Positions 5,685-13,509 of a stretch of DNA of 18,100 bases are shown one piece after another; within the stretch, counting starts at the first letter, position 1; each line of letters starts with the position of its first letter. The stretch comes from CAYMDJ01 sp964537525 (GTDB lineage Archaea > Aenigmatarchaeota > Aenigmatarchaeia > QMZP01): contig CAZIAB010000015.1 of the NCBI GenBank assembly GCA_964537525.1, forward strand, positions 1 through 18,100, read 5' to 3'. The position numbers and the translations under genes were made by a program. The notes below the pieces were generated by a model. It saw only the letters and a list, made by a program, of their open reading frames with translations. It searched no databases and was not told the origin of the DNA.

Positions 5685-6651
5685 TCCTATCCCTCAATCC
5701 TTCCATGATATCCGTTATCATCTCAGCTGCCTTGTGCGGATACCAGAAATTAATGAATCTTGTGCATTCAAGATTTATAACGGTTCTCCCCTCGAGCGGG
5801 AACAGGTTTTCCCTGGGGCCCCATGACCTTGAACCGCTGAAGAAGTGCTCAACGGTTATCCTGGGCGGCTCGATGTTGATGAGCGCCTTCTTGCACGCCT
5901 TCAGGAAATTCTTCACAGAGAAATCCTTCTTGAGCTCTGACACCTCGTCCCTGCCGATGTGCTTCTCCATGGCAGCGAGGTCGCTCTTTACGTTCTCCAG
6001 GAAATCAAAGGATATCTTATCAAGCCCGAACGAGTTGTAGACCCTCAGGATGTTGTTGATGGCCCTCTCCTCCTCCAGGAGGGTGTAGGCCTTGCATTCC
6101 TTGTCTATCTCCCTGAAGAAGGACTTGTTCTTTTCATTGACCTCCTCTATTATCTCCCCGAGAATCTTCCTGTCAACGCCTTTCCCGTCGAAGGTGGTGA
6201 TGTCTATTATGCTCGGCATTATCTTCAGCCTGGAGAAAGCGCTGTGTACCAGGACTATGAACTTCCCTTCCCTGACCTCGTTCCAGAAGGAGTGGTAGAT
6301 TTTCTTCCTCCTGTCATGGTCCTTGTAGTCCTTAGCGACCCACGCGTAATTCTTCCTGAATTCATGCATCTTCTTCTGGTTCTCGTCCCTGATGAAGGAG
6401 TCCCACATTGAAAGAGCCTCCCTGAAGGGAGGGGCCTTCCTGTTGAAATCCACGCCGTACGCCCTCTTCCTCGAGATGCTGGATATTATGAATTTCCCGC
6501 CGGTCCTCATCCAGCAGAGGCTGGATATGGTCTCTGAGTTGTCGTCCCTGGAAGTCGGTATCTCAAGCGCTGGCCCGGAATGTGGACAGACATAGGTGTA
6601 ATCGCCCTGCGTCCTGTAGACAGTATAGCCCTTCCTCACCGCTATTTTCAT
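5674..6651 (-). CDS. Uncharacterized protein with N-formylglutamate amidohydrolase-like N-terminal motifs
   Basis: A 325-residue soluble protein. The first 70 residues contain YVCPHSGPALE (20-30), DDNSET (36-41), ISSISRKRAYG (55-65) and VDFNR (66-70). The order PHSG, D, SR, D-NR resembles the HutG/N-formylglutamate amidohydrolase family, whose His and Glu/Asp residues bind zinc. The remaining 250 residues are charged, mainly helical and not recognised (for example EEVNEKNKSFFREIDKE). An amide- or ester-cleaving hydrolase is therefore a guess. ATG 6651 has no clear ribosome binding site. The gene sits 22 bases downstream of the MscS gene and overlaps the GNAT start by 11 bases, so the three are probably one transcript. 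Confidence 0.6.
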   Translation of the reverse strand: MKIAVRKGYTVYRTQGDYTYVCPHSGPALEIPTSRDDNSETISSLCWMRTGGKFIISSISRKRAYGVDFNRKAPPFREALSMWDSFIRDENQKKMHEFRKNYAWVAKDYKDHDRRKKIYHSFWNEVREGKFIVLVHSAFSRLKIMPSIIDITTFDGKGVDRKILGEIIEEVNEKNKSFFREIDKECKAYTLLEEERAINNILRVYNSFGLDKISFDFLENVKSDLAAMEKHIGRDEVSELKKDFSVKNFLKACKKALINIEPPRITVEHFFSGSRSWGPRENLFPLEGRTVINLECTRFINFWYPHKAAEMITDIMEGLRDRNAS

Positions 6652-6673
6652 GTTATATTATTGAGCGAGGAAT

Positions 6674-7531
6674 CTATTTCAGCTTTTTTCCGGGCACCCT
6701 CTCCACAACGCTGCTCATCAGCATCGTGTTCGGGACAACGTAGGTCTTGTCCTTGTTCCTGAGGGTCACGGAGAAGGAGCCGATCTTCTCAACGAAGCCC
6801 GAATAGTTCCCGACCTTAATGTACTCCCCCGGCTTCAGGTTCCTCTTGAGATGGATTCCTGACGTTACCCCGGGGAGGATGTCCTTTATGCCGAGGATAA
6901 GTATCACCACAATTCCTCCGAGGAGGATTGCGAACATTATGCTGAGGGCCGTGGTGTCGAGCCCTATCATGGCAAGGGACATTATCACCGAGACCAGCGC
7001 GACCGAATACTTTATCAGCCCGCCTGAGAAGACGCCGAGCGTCTCGTCAGCGAGGAACCTCTTGCCTGCTTCCTCGAATATCTTTCCGAGGAAGTCCGCT
7101 ATCAGGAAACCGACGACCACTATCAGTATCGCGACTATGAACCTCGGGACGAACCCTGTTATCTGGTTGAATATGTTAACCAAACCAGGGAGTCCCAGGG
7201 TCTGGATTATGGTGCTCAGGACCAGGATGTAGATGAACCATTTCACGAGGTCGCCTATCAGGCTCACTATAGTCCCCCTGTACCCGACTGCCTTGAGTAT
7301 GTCATCTGTCCATGACCTTATGGTTATCTTCTTGAGCCCGGCGACGCTGAGCAGCTTCACTGTCAGGGCCTTGCCCACCCTCCCTGAGACGTACGCGACG
7401 ATGAGAAGTATAAGGACCTGTAGGATAATCTGGAGGTTCGGCAGGATATAGTTTGGTATCAAGCCCGTAAAGAAACTTACCAGCCAAGCCCAAAGCCCGC
7501 CAAAGAACTCAGTCAACCAGCTAAGGTCCAT
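6674..7531 (-). CDS. MscS-family small-conductance mechanosensitive channel
   Basis: A 285-residue membrane protein. Several hydrophobic segments (about residues 10-27, 34-52, 87-110, 125-147, 170-190 and 195-215) include repeats of the type seen in the conserved TM-helix domain of MscS homologues. The pore-lining segment and the MscS beta domain follow: GGIVVILILGIKDILPG, then LKPGEYIKVGNYSGFVEKIG and a strand ending KTYVVPN. Such channels open under membrane tension to release solutes. The large C-terminal vestibule domain is missing, so the protein ends soon after the beta domain. ATG 7531 is set by GTGAT at 7536-7540; TATA-like TTTATATC lies at about 7559-7566. Confidence 0.85.
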   Translation of the reverse strand: MDLSWLTEFFGGLWAWLVSFFTGLIPNYILPNLQIILQVLILLIVAYVSGRVGKALTVKLLSVAGLKKITIRSWTDDILKAVGYRGTIVSLIGDLVKWFIYILVLSTIIQTLGLPGLVNIFNQITGFVPRFIVAILIVVVGFLIADFLGKIFEEAGKRFLADETLGVFSGGLIKYSVALVSVIMSLAMIGLDTTALSIMFAILLGGIVVILILGIKDILPGVTSGIHLKRNLKPGEYIKVGNYSGFVEKIGSFSVTLRNKDKTYVVPNTMLMSSVVERVPGKKLK

Positions 7532-7581
7532 GATATCACTCTAATCTTGGAACTTAAGGTTTATATCAGTATGGCTCGCGC

Positions 7582-8499
7582 TCAGAGGAGCTGCTTTGTC
7601 TTGAGGACGTCCCTTACGACGGACTTCGCGTCCTCGAAGAACCTTATGAGGACGGGCTTCTCGTTGTGCTTCGTGTAGTTCTCGTGGACTATCTCCATGA
7701 CCCTCTTCGGGATGTTGACACCCGTTACCTTGCTCGGGGTCAGGAGGTCCGGGTTCAGGCTGATGTTGACTACCTTGGGTGAGCCGTTCAGGGATATGTC
7801 AACCCTCGCGACGTGCGCATCGACCGCCGCGGCGGCATCGAGGGCGAGCTGCTCGATTTCGAGGGATATCTTTGCCTGCTTCATCTCGCCCCTCGAGAAC
7901 ACGACATCCGTCTCCTTGGTCTTCTTCTTCACCACTGCCAGGACCTCTGGCTCGGCGACGTAGACAGAAACCATGTCCTTGACCACGTCCTCTATAAGCG
8001 TCGGCTGGTTGAGGTGTATCAGCGCGTCTATCACGGACCTTGCCTCCTTCTGGTTCCTGACCACCACACCGGTCTTCTTTTCAGGGCTCCTTATTATCTT
8101 CGGATACTTCGTGTCTGATATCATCCTCGCGGCAGCCTTTGAAGACCTCGCCAGGTGCAGGTTGAGGGTAGGAATCCCTCTTTTCCTGAGGACGGTCAGG
8201 AGGAAGAACCTCTCTGATGCGAGGAGGAAGCTTATGGGCTTCACTGTCATGTAGGTCTCCTGCGGGAAGAGCGAGAGGAGCTGGTAGGCATATGAAAGGT
8301 AGCTCTTGGGTATCCTGGGCATCACTGCCCTGAACTTCTGCATGTCAGAGGTCCTGTAATGTATCGAGAACCTGTCATTGAGACCTATGCCTATGCTTTC
8401 TATCGGTACAAAGAAGACAGAACCGAACTGCTTCTTGGCCTCCTCCAGGAGGCGGATGTCGGTCTTGCTCTTCTCCTGCCCTATTATGCAGAGAGACAT
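7582..8499 (-). CDS. RimK-like ATP-grasp protein, probably inactive
   Basis: A 305-residue protein with the RimK/LysX layout: a pre-ATP-grasp domain (VMPRIPKSYLSYAYQLL, ERFFLLTVLRKRGIPTLNL) then an ATP-grasp region. The family joins amino acids to carboxyl groups using ATP. Here key positions look degraded. The first nucleotide-binding strand reads YPKIIRSPEKKTG where an ordinary member has VVKP and a Gly-rich loop. The DIRV element is replaced by KDMVSVYV. The end motif VxEVNxxPGL reads VVNISLNPDL, losing the metal-binding Glu and Asn. The fold call is reasonable, but activity is doubtful. ATG 8499 is preferred over GTG 8508 because GGTG sits just before it; TTTTTAAATA near 8531-8540 is a TATA candidate. 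Confidence 0.7.
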   Translation of the reverse strand: MSLCIIGQEKSKTDIRLLEEAKKQFGSVFFVPIESIGIGLNDRFSIHYRTSDMQKFRAVMPRIPKSYLSYAYQLLSLFPQETYMTVKPISFLLASERFFLLTVLRKRGIPTLNLHLARSSKAAARMISDTKYPKIIRSPEKKTGVVVRNQKEARSVIDALIHLNQPTLIEDVVKDMVSVYVAEPEVLAVVKKKTKETDVVFSRGEMKQAKISLEIEQLALDAAAAVDAHVARVDISLNGSPKVVNISLNPDLLTPSKVTGVNIPKRVMEIVHENYTKHNEKPVLIRFFEDAKSVVRDVLKTKQLL

Positions 8500-8547
8500 C
8501 AGCACCACTACCCCCCTTTTTTGGATTGGTATTTAAAAAGGTTTGCT

Positions 8548-9159
8548 TCACAGGAGGAGCATCACCAGGCCGGCCGCGAGGGGGATTAGCAGGTTGTCGT
8601 CCACCAGGCCCCTGGCGTAGAGGTTCCTCACCTTTCTGAGGGAGGGTATTGGCTCAACAAGGGTGCCAATCAGGGCGCCCGTGAGGGCTGTTGCCGGAGG
8701 GACAATCAGGAGAGAGATTAGAAGCCCTCCTGCGAAGAAGGCCAAACTCCCTTCCGCTGTCTTTCCGGGAAGGTACTCGTTCCTTCCAAGGGTCTTGCCA
8801 ATGAGGGTGGAGAGGGCGTCACCCACTGCCAGGATTGCGCAGGACGCCATTGCTATTTCCAGCGGGAAGAGCAGGTAGGTAAGGAAGAATCCCATGTAGA
8901 ACCAGAAGGGCCCCATGAAGGGCATCGGCAGGTTGTCCCTGTCGAGGTGGAGAAGGACCCTCCTCGCCCTCTCCTCAACGATGTTGATGAGCTTCCTTGT
9001 CCCGCTCATCTGTCTCCTCACATACCAGGAATAGAACAGTAGGGACAGGGCCATCAGGAGGAAGAGTGATGCGGAGAGGTTCTTGTCAAGGAACTGGGAC
9101 AGGTATACGAATCCCAGGCCGCTCAGATGCACGAACTGCCTCAATGTCTCTCTTTTCAT
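8548..9159 (-). CDS. Polyprenol/dolichol kinase-like CTP-dependent membrane protein
   Basis: A 203-residue integral membrane protein of the dolichol kinase / phosphatidate cytidylyltransferase group (COG0170). The signature GDALSTLIGKTLGRNE (112-127), then LPGKTAEGSLAFF, fits the CTP-binding region (GDxxAxxxGxxxGxxK...KTxEGS). The N-terminal RQFVHLSGL and C-terminal VDDNLLIPLAA are also family features. Members use CTP to phosphorylate an isoprenoid alcohol or to activate a lipid. In archaea this feeds lipid carriers for glycosylation or ether-lipid synthesis. The start is set by GGTGATG four bases before ATG 9159. It is ten bases downstream of a platform gene, so the two are probably co-transcribed. 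That could supply a lipid carrier for glycosylating pilins, which is inference. Confidence 0.78.
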   Translation of the reverse strand: MKRETLRQFVHLSGLGFVYLSQFLDKNLSASLFLLMALSLLFYSWYVRRQMSGTRKLINIVEERARRVLLHLDRDNLPMPFMGPFWFYMGFFLTYLLFPLEIAMASCAILAVGDALSTLIGKTLGRNEYLPGKTAEGSLAFFAGGLLISLLIVPPATALTGALIGTLVEPIPSLRKVRNLYARGLVDDNLLIPLAAGLVMLLL

Positions 9160-9169
9160 CTCATCACCA

Positions 9170-10114
9170 TCAAACCGGGAACAGACCGAGCTTCGCTATG
9201 AACAGGAATACCCCTATCGCGGCAAAGACCATTATCATGGAGTGCTTTATGCCCCCTGTCATCGAGTTCTCGCTGAGCTGACCTGTTATCAGGCCTATCA
9301 TTATGCCCTGTATCACGACCGCGCAGAAGAACAGGGCTATGTAATACGAGCCTATGCTCTCCGCGGGGACGCCAAATAACGTTCCAACGGCGAGGTAGAA
9401 CCCGCAGGGGATGACCATCGAGGATTGCGGCGGGCAGGGGTTGCTGAACATTGATGTCATGCCGAACCTTCCCGCGCTGGCGCCCGTGAGCTCTGACTGG
9501 GTCTCTATCATCGGGACCATCACGAATATTATCAGGACGGAAATCCCCACGAACATGAAGAAGACAGCGTACATTATGAATATGTGCTGCCTCAGCAGGG
9601 AGAACCTCTCCTCCTCGGCCTCCTTGAGCATCATCATGTCCCTTGATATGGACTCCAGCGTCATGACCACATTCCCACCGGACTCGTAGGACTGCCTGAG
9701 TATGTCCAGTGCCTCCCTTATTATCCTTGACCTCATGACTCCTGTCTCGAATATCTCCAGCGTCCTTACGAACGATGTCCCCCAGGAGAGCCTGTTGCTC
9801 ATCTTAACTATCTCAGGGGAGAGCTTCCCGTAGTTGGACTTGCTGGTGGCCCTTATGGCCTCTGTCAGGGGCATGGAGCGCGAGGCGTCAGCCAGGTCCC
9901 TTATGAAGTTAGGGAACTGGTCCTCGAGGGACTTCACCCATGCATAGTCTGAATATTTGAACAGGAAGTATGGGGTCACGGATATGAAGACCGCTATTAT
10001 TATCAGGTTGCCCAGTATCCCCGGGTCCCCGATGATTACTCCTGACAGTATCATCACCATGCCCGTGATGCTGAGGCCAATCAGCGTCTTCGTCCTCTTG
10101 TCAAGCATCTTCAT
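9170..10114 (-). CDS. Type II secretion F-domain platform protein, second of two (TadC-like)
   Basis: A 314-residue membrane protein with one T2SSF domain. Two membrane segments lie near the N-terminus (about residues 11-47), then the cytoplasmic helical bundle with LEDQFPNFIRDLADASRS, and YESGGNVVMTLESISRD before a hydrophobic C-terminal half with three or four segments. These proteins form the inner-membrane platform that the secretion ATPase turns. ATG 10114 is chosen because GGAGTG lies six bases upstream; GTG 10123 and ATG 10108 are alternatives. It is separated from the first platform gene by 139 bases of structured DNA. The start sequence ATGAAGATGCTT is repeated at the far end of that DNA. 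Confidence 0.87.
   Translation of the reverse strand: MKMLDKRTKTLIGLSITGMVMILSGVIIGDPGILGNLIIIAVFISVTPYFLFKYSDYAWVKSLEDQFPNFIRDLADASRSMPLTEAIRATSKSNYGKLSPEIVKMSNRLSWGTSFVRTLEIFETGVMRSRIIREALDILRQSYESGGNVVMTLESISRDMMMLKEAEEERFSLLRQHIFIMYAVFFMFVGISVLIIFVMVPMIETQSELTGASAGRFGMTSMFSNPCPPQSSMVIPCGFYLAVGTLFGVPAESIGSYYIALFFCAVVIQGIMIGLITGQLSENSMTGGIKHSMIMVFAAIGVFLFIAKLGLFPV
10103..10114 (-). repeat. 12-bp direct repeat, copy at the gene start
   Basis: Forward AAGCATCTTCAT. On the minus strand this is ATGAAGATGCTT, the first four codons of the TadC-like gene. An identical copy lies at 10240-10251. Confidence 0.85.
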
Positions 10115-10239
10115 CTCAAACACTCCATACCCAATCTAATGGGTCGTGTCTCGTGGTGTGTGTCTTGACACGAGACATCTCAACATCTCTCGCCTCCAAT
10201 AGATGTTGATTTGAGAGATGTGCTCTTTGGTTGTGCAGT
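10115..10239. repeat. 125-bp hairpin-rich insert between direct repeats
   Basis: This stretch lies between two identical 12-base repeats and has two perfect nine-pair hairpins: TGTCTCGTG (10147-10155) with CACGAGACA (10169-10177), and TCAACATCT (10180-10188) with AGATGTTGA (10201-10209). It has no convincing coding sequence: the duplicated upstream ATG runs only 24 codons. A short non-autonomous insertion or a processed RNA spacer would both fit. The ends show no clear terminal inverted repeat. Confidence 0.55.
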
Positions 10240-10251
10240 AAGCATCTTCAT
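10240..10251 (-). repeat. 12-bp direct repeat, upstream copy
   Basis: Identical to 10103-10114; it lies just past the stop of the first platform gene (10254). Confidence 0.85.
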
Positions 10252-10253
10252 TA

Positions 10254-11117
10254 TTATCCCTCGCTCGGTGAAAGCCCCTTGACCAGCACTATGAACGCCA
10301 GGGAAACAAGGGGTATGACGATGAAAACCATGAACGTCTGGAGCAGCAGTATGCTGAATCCTCCCAGGGGTGACATTATGGCAGTAAGGACGATGAAGAA
10401 CAGGGAGCCAACCATCACGAGGGTTATGTATATCTCAGTGTACAGGGCGACCTGCTTCGCGTAATCGTTGAGGCTCCTCCTGTAGACGTTCATGAAGGAG
10501 CGGGTCTTCCTGTTCAGGTAATCCTCTAAATCTCCTCCAGTGGTTATGACAGAGACCATTCCCCAGAGGAGGTCTGCAAACGAGGGTGACGGTGTCCTCG
10601 CGGCGACGTGGGACATCGCGTCATTGAGGTTCATTCCCAGGCTCTTCACGTTGTTGTAGACCTTGCTCGCCTCGATGCTTATGGCTCCCCCTTTCTCTGA
10701 CAGCGACTTGAATATCTCTATGGGGTTTATCCCCGAGGATGCGGTGGTGGCCATGTAGAAGACCGCGAAAGGCAGACCCCGGTCTATCTGTGTCTTCATA
10801 TTCCTTGCCTTTATGGTCGGGTAATAATAGCCAACGAAAAAGACAGTCCCCCCTGTAAGGGCAGAGACTATGATGGATAGGGTGTAACCAAAGAAGGCGG
10901 CGCCCGAATAGACGGCCACCATTATCGTTATGAAGACAGAGCCCAGGACCAGCGAGACTGCGAAGGCGATGAAGGAAACGAAGAATATCCTGGAGAGGTA
11001 TTCCTGCAGGGGAATCCTTATCATTCCCCTCTTCAGGTTCTCGTCAAGCCCCTGGAAATAATCCTTGTAGGAGCCAGCCAGCCCACCGAAGAGCCTGAAT
11101 GCGAGCCTGTCAATCAT
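10254..11117 (-). CDS. Type II secretion F-domain platform protein, first of two (TadB-like)
   Basis: A 287-residue membrane protein with one T2SSF domain. Its N-terminal cytoplasmic part has LDENLKRGMIRIPLQEYLSR. Two or three hydrophobic segments follow (about residues 44-100), then the domain motif DRGLPFAVFYMATTASSGINP and TGGDLEDYLNRKTRSF, then two or three C-terminal segments. With its partner at 9170-10114 it replaces the single fused FlaJ of archaella, as in Tad systems and archaeal EppA-dependent pili. ATG 11117 follows the ATPase stop directly, and the GGGTGA ribosome binding site lies inside the end of the ATPase gene, which couples the two. Confidence 0.87.
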   Translation of the reverse strand: MIDRLAFRLFGGLAGSYKDYFQGLDENLKRGMIRIPLQEYLSRIFFVSFIAFAVSLVLGSVFITIMVAVYSGAAFFGYTLSIIVSALTGGTVFFVGYYYPTIKARNMKTQIDRGLPFAVFYMATTASSGINPIEIFKSLSEKGGAISIEASKVYNNVKSLGMNLNDAMSHVAARTPSPSFADLLWGMVSVITTGGDLEDYLNRKTRSFMNVYRRSLNDYAKQVALYTEIYITLVMVGSLFFIVLTAIMSPLGGFSILLLQTFMVFIVIPLVSLAFIVLVKGLSPSEG

Positions 11118-12956
11118 TCACCCACCCCTCACGAGGGACATTATCCTCTCCGGGTCAGAGTAATACGAGCTTATGAGCCTGGACACCTCCCTGTAATCGT
11201 ATATGCCCTGCCCGACCATCCACTCGAGAACCATCCTCCTTCTCAGGAGCTCCTCTTCTATCTGCTCATCAGTAAGGCCCTGCCTCGCCGCTATGGTGCT
11301 CAGGACCACGGAGTCTGACCTCACGGCAAAGTCGTCCTTCATAGGATTCCACCTGAACACGTCCCTCGTTATCGGCTTCTCCCCGTCCATGCCCCTTATC
11401 TCCATGATGCTGTCAGCCCTCCTGATGTACTTCCCCCTGTATCGGGAGAGGACGAGGAATATCACTATGTTGACGTTCTCTATCAGGTTCGGTGGCAGGG
11501 ATATAGGAGGGGTGGTGAGCCTGTCTATGAGCTGGCTTATGGAGGCAGCGTGTATGGTAGCAAGCGATGCATGACCAGTCGCCATCTGCTGGAACAGGAC
11601 GAATGCCTCCTTCCCTCTCACCTCTCCCATGACTATGTAGTCGGGCCTCTGTCTCAGGGATGATTTCAGGAGGTCGAAGAGCGTGACTTCCCCCACGCTG
11701 CCCTTTATGGAGAGCGCCGTCCTGGCGACCTCCGGTATCCAGTGGGGGTGGGGGAGCCTCAGCTCCGGGGTGTCCTCTATGGAGACAATCTTCAGGTTGG
11801 GCCTTATGAAGAGTGAGAGTGCGTTGAGCAGGGAGGTCTTTCCCGTGGCTGTCCCGCCGGAGATGAGGATTGATTGGCCGTTCTCCACCGCCAGCCAGAG
11901 GTATGCCATTGTGGTTGAGTCGATGGTCCCGTATGCCAGCATGTGAGATGGGGTTAATGGTTCCTCAGTGAACTTCCTTATGGTGAAATTTGAACCTCTT
12001 CTCGCTATGTCTGTCCCGAGCGTTGCCTGCACCCTGCTGCCGTCAGGCAGTGAAGCGTCAATGAGCGGCTCTGCGATTGAGATGGTCTTCCTGCACCTCT
12101 GGGAGAGCTTTACGACGAAGGAATTCAGTTCCTCCTCTGTCCCGAAGGAGACGTTGGTCATCAGGGAGCCAATCCTCGGGTTCCTGTGATAGACGTATAT
12201 CGGTATCTCGATGCCGTCGCACGATACGTCCTCTATGTTGTTGTCGTTCATCAGGGGCTCTATGCTCCCGAGCCCTATTATGTCCCTCTCTATGTAGTAG
12301 CTGAGTATGGTCTTCTTTCCCTCGGTGAGGCCTGGATTCAGGTCGAGTATCCTCCTCACCTCCTCCCTGAGCAGGGACTTTGCCTTTATCTGCCCGAGCT
12401 TGTAGAAGTCAACGTCGAGCCTCTCCTCGAGAATCCTTTTCGCGGTCCCTATGGCGTCCCTGTCCGATGACGTGAGCGCTGGCTCGATGACGCTGTAGAC
12501 GAGATGCCCTGCCTTCCTGTCCCATTTTATATGGGCATAAGCGAAGACGTACTCCCCCCTCCTCGGGTTCCTCGGTATCAGGGCGTACTTGGTATCGATG
12601 CCCATGAGCTCCTCGCTCTCCGAGGCCCTCTCGGGAAGCTCAGGCACCTCCTTGACGTCCGGGCGAATCCTGACCCCCCTCCCAATCTTCTCCCTTATCC
12701 CCTCCCTCGGTTTCTCCTCCTTTGCCTGCTCGCCTGTTTCCGTTGGCTCCTTTGGAGGCCCGGTTGGTTGTGGGGGAGGGGGCTGGACATAAACAGGATA
12801 GCCCTGTGGCGGATACCGGGCAGTTTGCTGGTAAGGTTGCTGGGGGGTTTCCTGCTGTATTTTGCCATAACCCTTCTTCATCCTGGTGACTATGTCCGAG
12901 GGTTGGATTGAGACTCTATTAGGCTTCACAACCCTCCTGAAGACATTGACTACCAT
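11118..12956 (-). CDS. Type IV pilus / secretion ATPase (GspE-TadA-FlaI family)
   Basis: A 612-residue cytoplasmic motor ATPase. After a basic N-terminus, residues about 35-80 are rich in Pro, Gln and Tyr, giving a disordered linker. The N-terminal domain follows, with IEPLMNDNNIEDVSCDG. The RecA-like core has Walker A GGTATGKT (367-374), the Asp box SIEDTPEL (392-399), Walker B IVMGEVRGKE (441-450) and the His box ATGHASLATIHA (459-470). ATP hydrolysis drives pilin insertion or removal at the membrane platform. The start is ATG 12956 or GTG 12965 (three more residues). It lies 18 bases after the preceding pilin-like gene and directly abuts the platform gene, an operon order typical of these systems. 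The Pro-rich linker is unusual compared with FlaI. Confidence 0.95.
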   Translation of the reverse strand: MVVNVFRRVVKPNRVSIQPSDIVTRMKKGYGKIQQETPQQPYQQTARYPPQGYPVYVQPPPPQPTGPPKEPTETGEQAKEEKPREGIREKIGRGVRIRPDVKEVPELPERASESEELMGIDTKYALIPRNPRRGEYVFAYAHIKWDRKAGHLVYSVIEPALTSSDRDAIGTAKRILEERLDVDFYKLGQIKAKSLLREEVRRILDLNPGLTEGKKTILSYYIERDIIGLGSIEPLMNDNNIEDVSCDGIEIPIYVYHRNPRIGSLMTNVSFGTEEELNSFVVKLSQRCRKTISIAEPLIDASLPDGSRVQATLGTDIARRGSNFTIRKFTEEPLTPSHMLAYGTIDSTTMAYLWLAVENGQSILISGGTATGKTSLLNALSLFIRPNLKIVSIEDTPELRLPHPHWIPEVARTALSIKGSVGEVTLFDLLKSSLRQRPDYIVMGEVRGKEAFVLFQQMATGHASLATIHAASISQLIDRLTTPPISLPPNLIENVNIVIFLVLSRYRGKYIRRADSIMEIRGMDGEKPITRDVFRWNPMKDDFAVRSDSVVLSTIAARQGLTDEQIEEELLRRRMVLEWMVGQGIYDYREVSRLISSYYSDPERIMSLVRGG

Positions 12957-12974
12957 AAAAACCACAAACCGCTG

Positions 12975-13409
12975 TCAGGCAATTATAATTTCATTTTCAT
13001 TTTTATAAATCAGCAATTCCCTCCCGTGGACGCTGGAGAACCTTCCCGAGAGGTTCATTGAATGGTTGATTCCATACATGGGGGAGAAGCTCTCTATCCC
13101 TCCAGAGCCCAGCGTGTAGACGAAGAGCCCGCTGGAATTGAGCTCTACGATGTAGCCAGCCCCTCCGACCCTTTCCGGGAGGTTCAGGCTCACGCTGCTG
13201 TTGACCAGCTGCCCCCGGGAAGAGAAATCCACAACAACCGAGGAGACGCTGCCCATTATCTCATTGAGCTGGTCCTGGGAGATTCTCTCAGTGAACTGCT
13301 GCTGGTAGAGGGAGAACGTCACGAAGCAGGAGGCGAATATCATAACCCCAATCATGAAGAGAAGCACCTGCTCGAAAACCAGCGACACCCCCTTCCTTCT
13401 AATCGCCAT
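12975..13409 (-). CDS. Type IV pilin-like protein (144 aa)
   Basis: The N-terminus has the class III signal layout: basic residues and Gly (MAIRRKG), then a long hydrophobic helix (about residues 8-33) with a Glu at position +6 after the Gly. Type IV pilins normally have +5. A prepilin peptidase could cut after the Gly, but none is encoded in the window. The remainder is a small exported domain with NSS and NHS glycosylation sequons (NSSVS, NSSGL, NHSMN) and no cysteines. It is probably a minor pilin or a tip/anchor protein. A TATA box at 13431-13437 sits about 25 bases upstream, so the mRNA is probably leaderless. It precedes the ATPase gene by 18 bases. Confidence 0.75.
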   Translation of the reverse strand: MAIRRKGVSLVFEQVLLFMIGVMIFASCFVTFSLYQQQFTERISQDQLNEIMGSVSSVVVDFSSRGQLVNSSVSLNLPERVGGAGYIVELNSSGLFVYTLGSGGIESFSPMYGINHSMNLSGRFSSVHGRELLIYKNENEIIIA

Positions 13410-13430
13410 GGATAATATATGGGGGGATTC

Positions 13431-13501
13431 TATATATCTCTCGGCTTACAGGCGCATTGGCTTTTACATCAGTTAACACTTGCCCCAAAGCCGATAAGCA
13501 A
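13431..13501 (-). promoter_or_regulatory. Palindrome plus TATA promoter element, copy 1
   Basis: Minus-strand GTAAGCCGAGA directly abuts the TATA box (TATATAT, 13431-13437). An inverted copy (forward AAGCCGA, 13488-13494) lies upstream, next to a TTTTGCTT tract. Arms TCGGCTT (13441-13447) and AAGCCGA pair over seven bases. The position is that of a BRE or an operator. A very similar element precedes the next pilin-like gene. Confidence 0.6.
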
Positions 13502-13509
13502 AACAATCA

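Noticed and set aside
10115..10239. CRISPR-like array
   Set aside because: The repeats are inverted hairpins of different sequence. There is no regular repeat-spacer unit and no cas gene nearby.
12504..12911. 135-codon plus-strand open frame
   Set aside because: It is a shadow of the ATPase gene, produced by its Pro-rich and Arg/Glu-rich codons in antisense.
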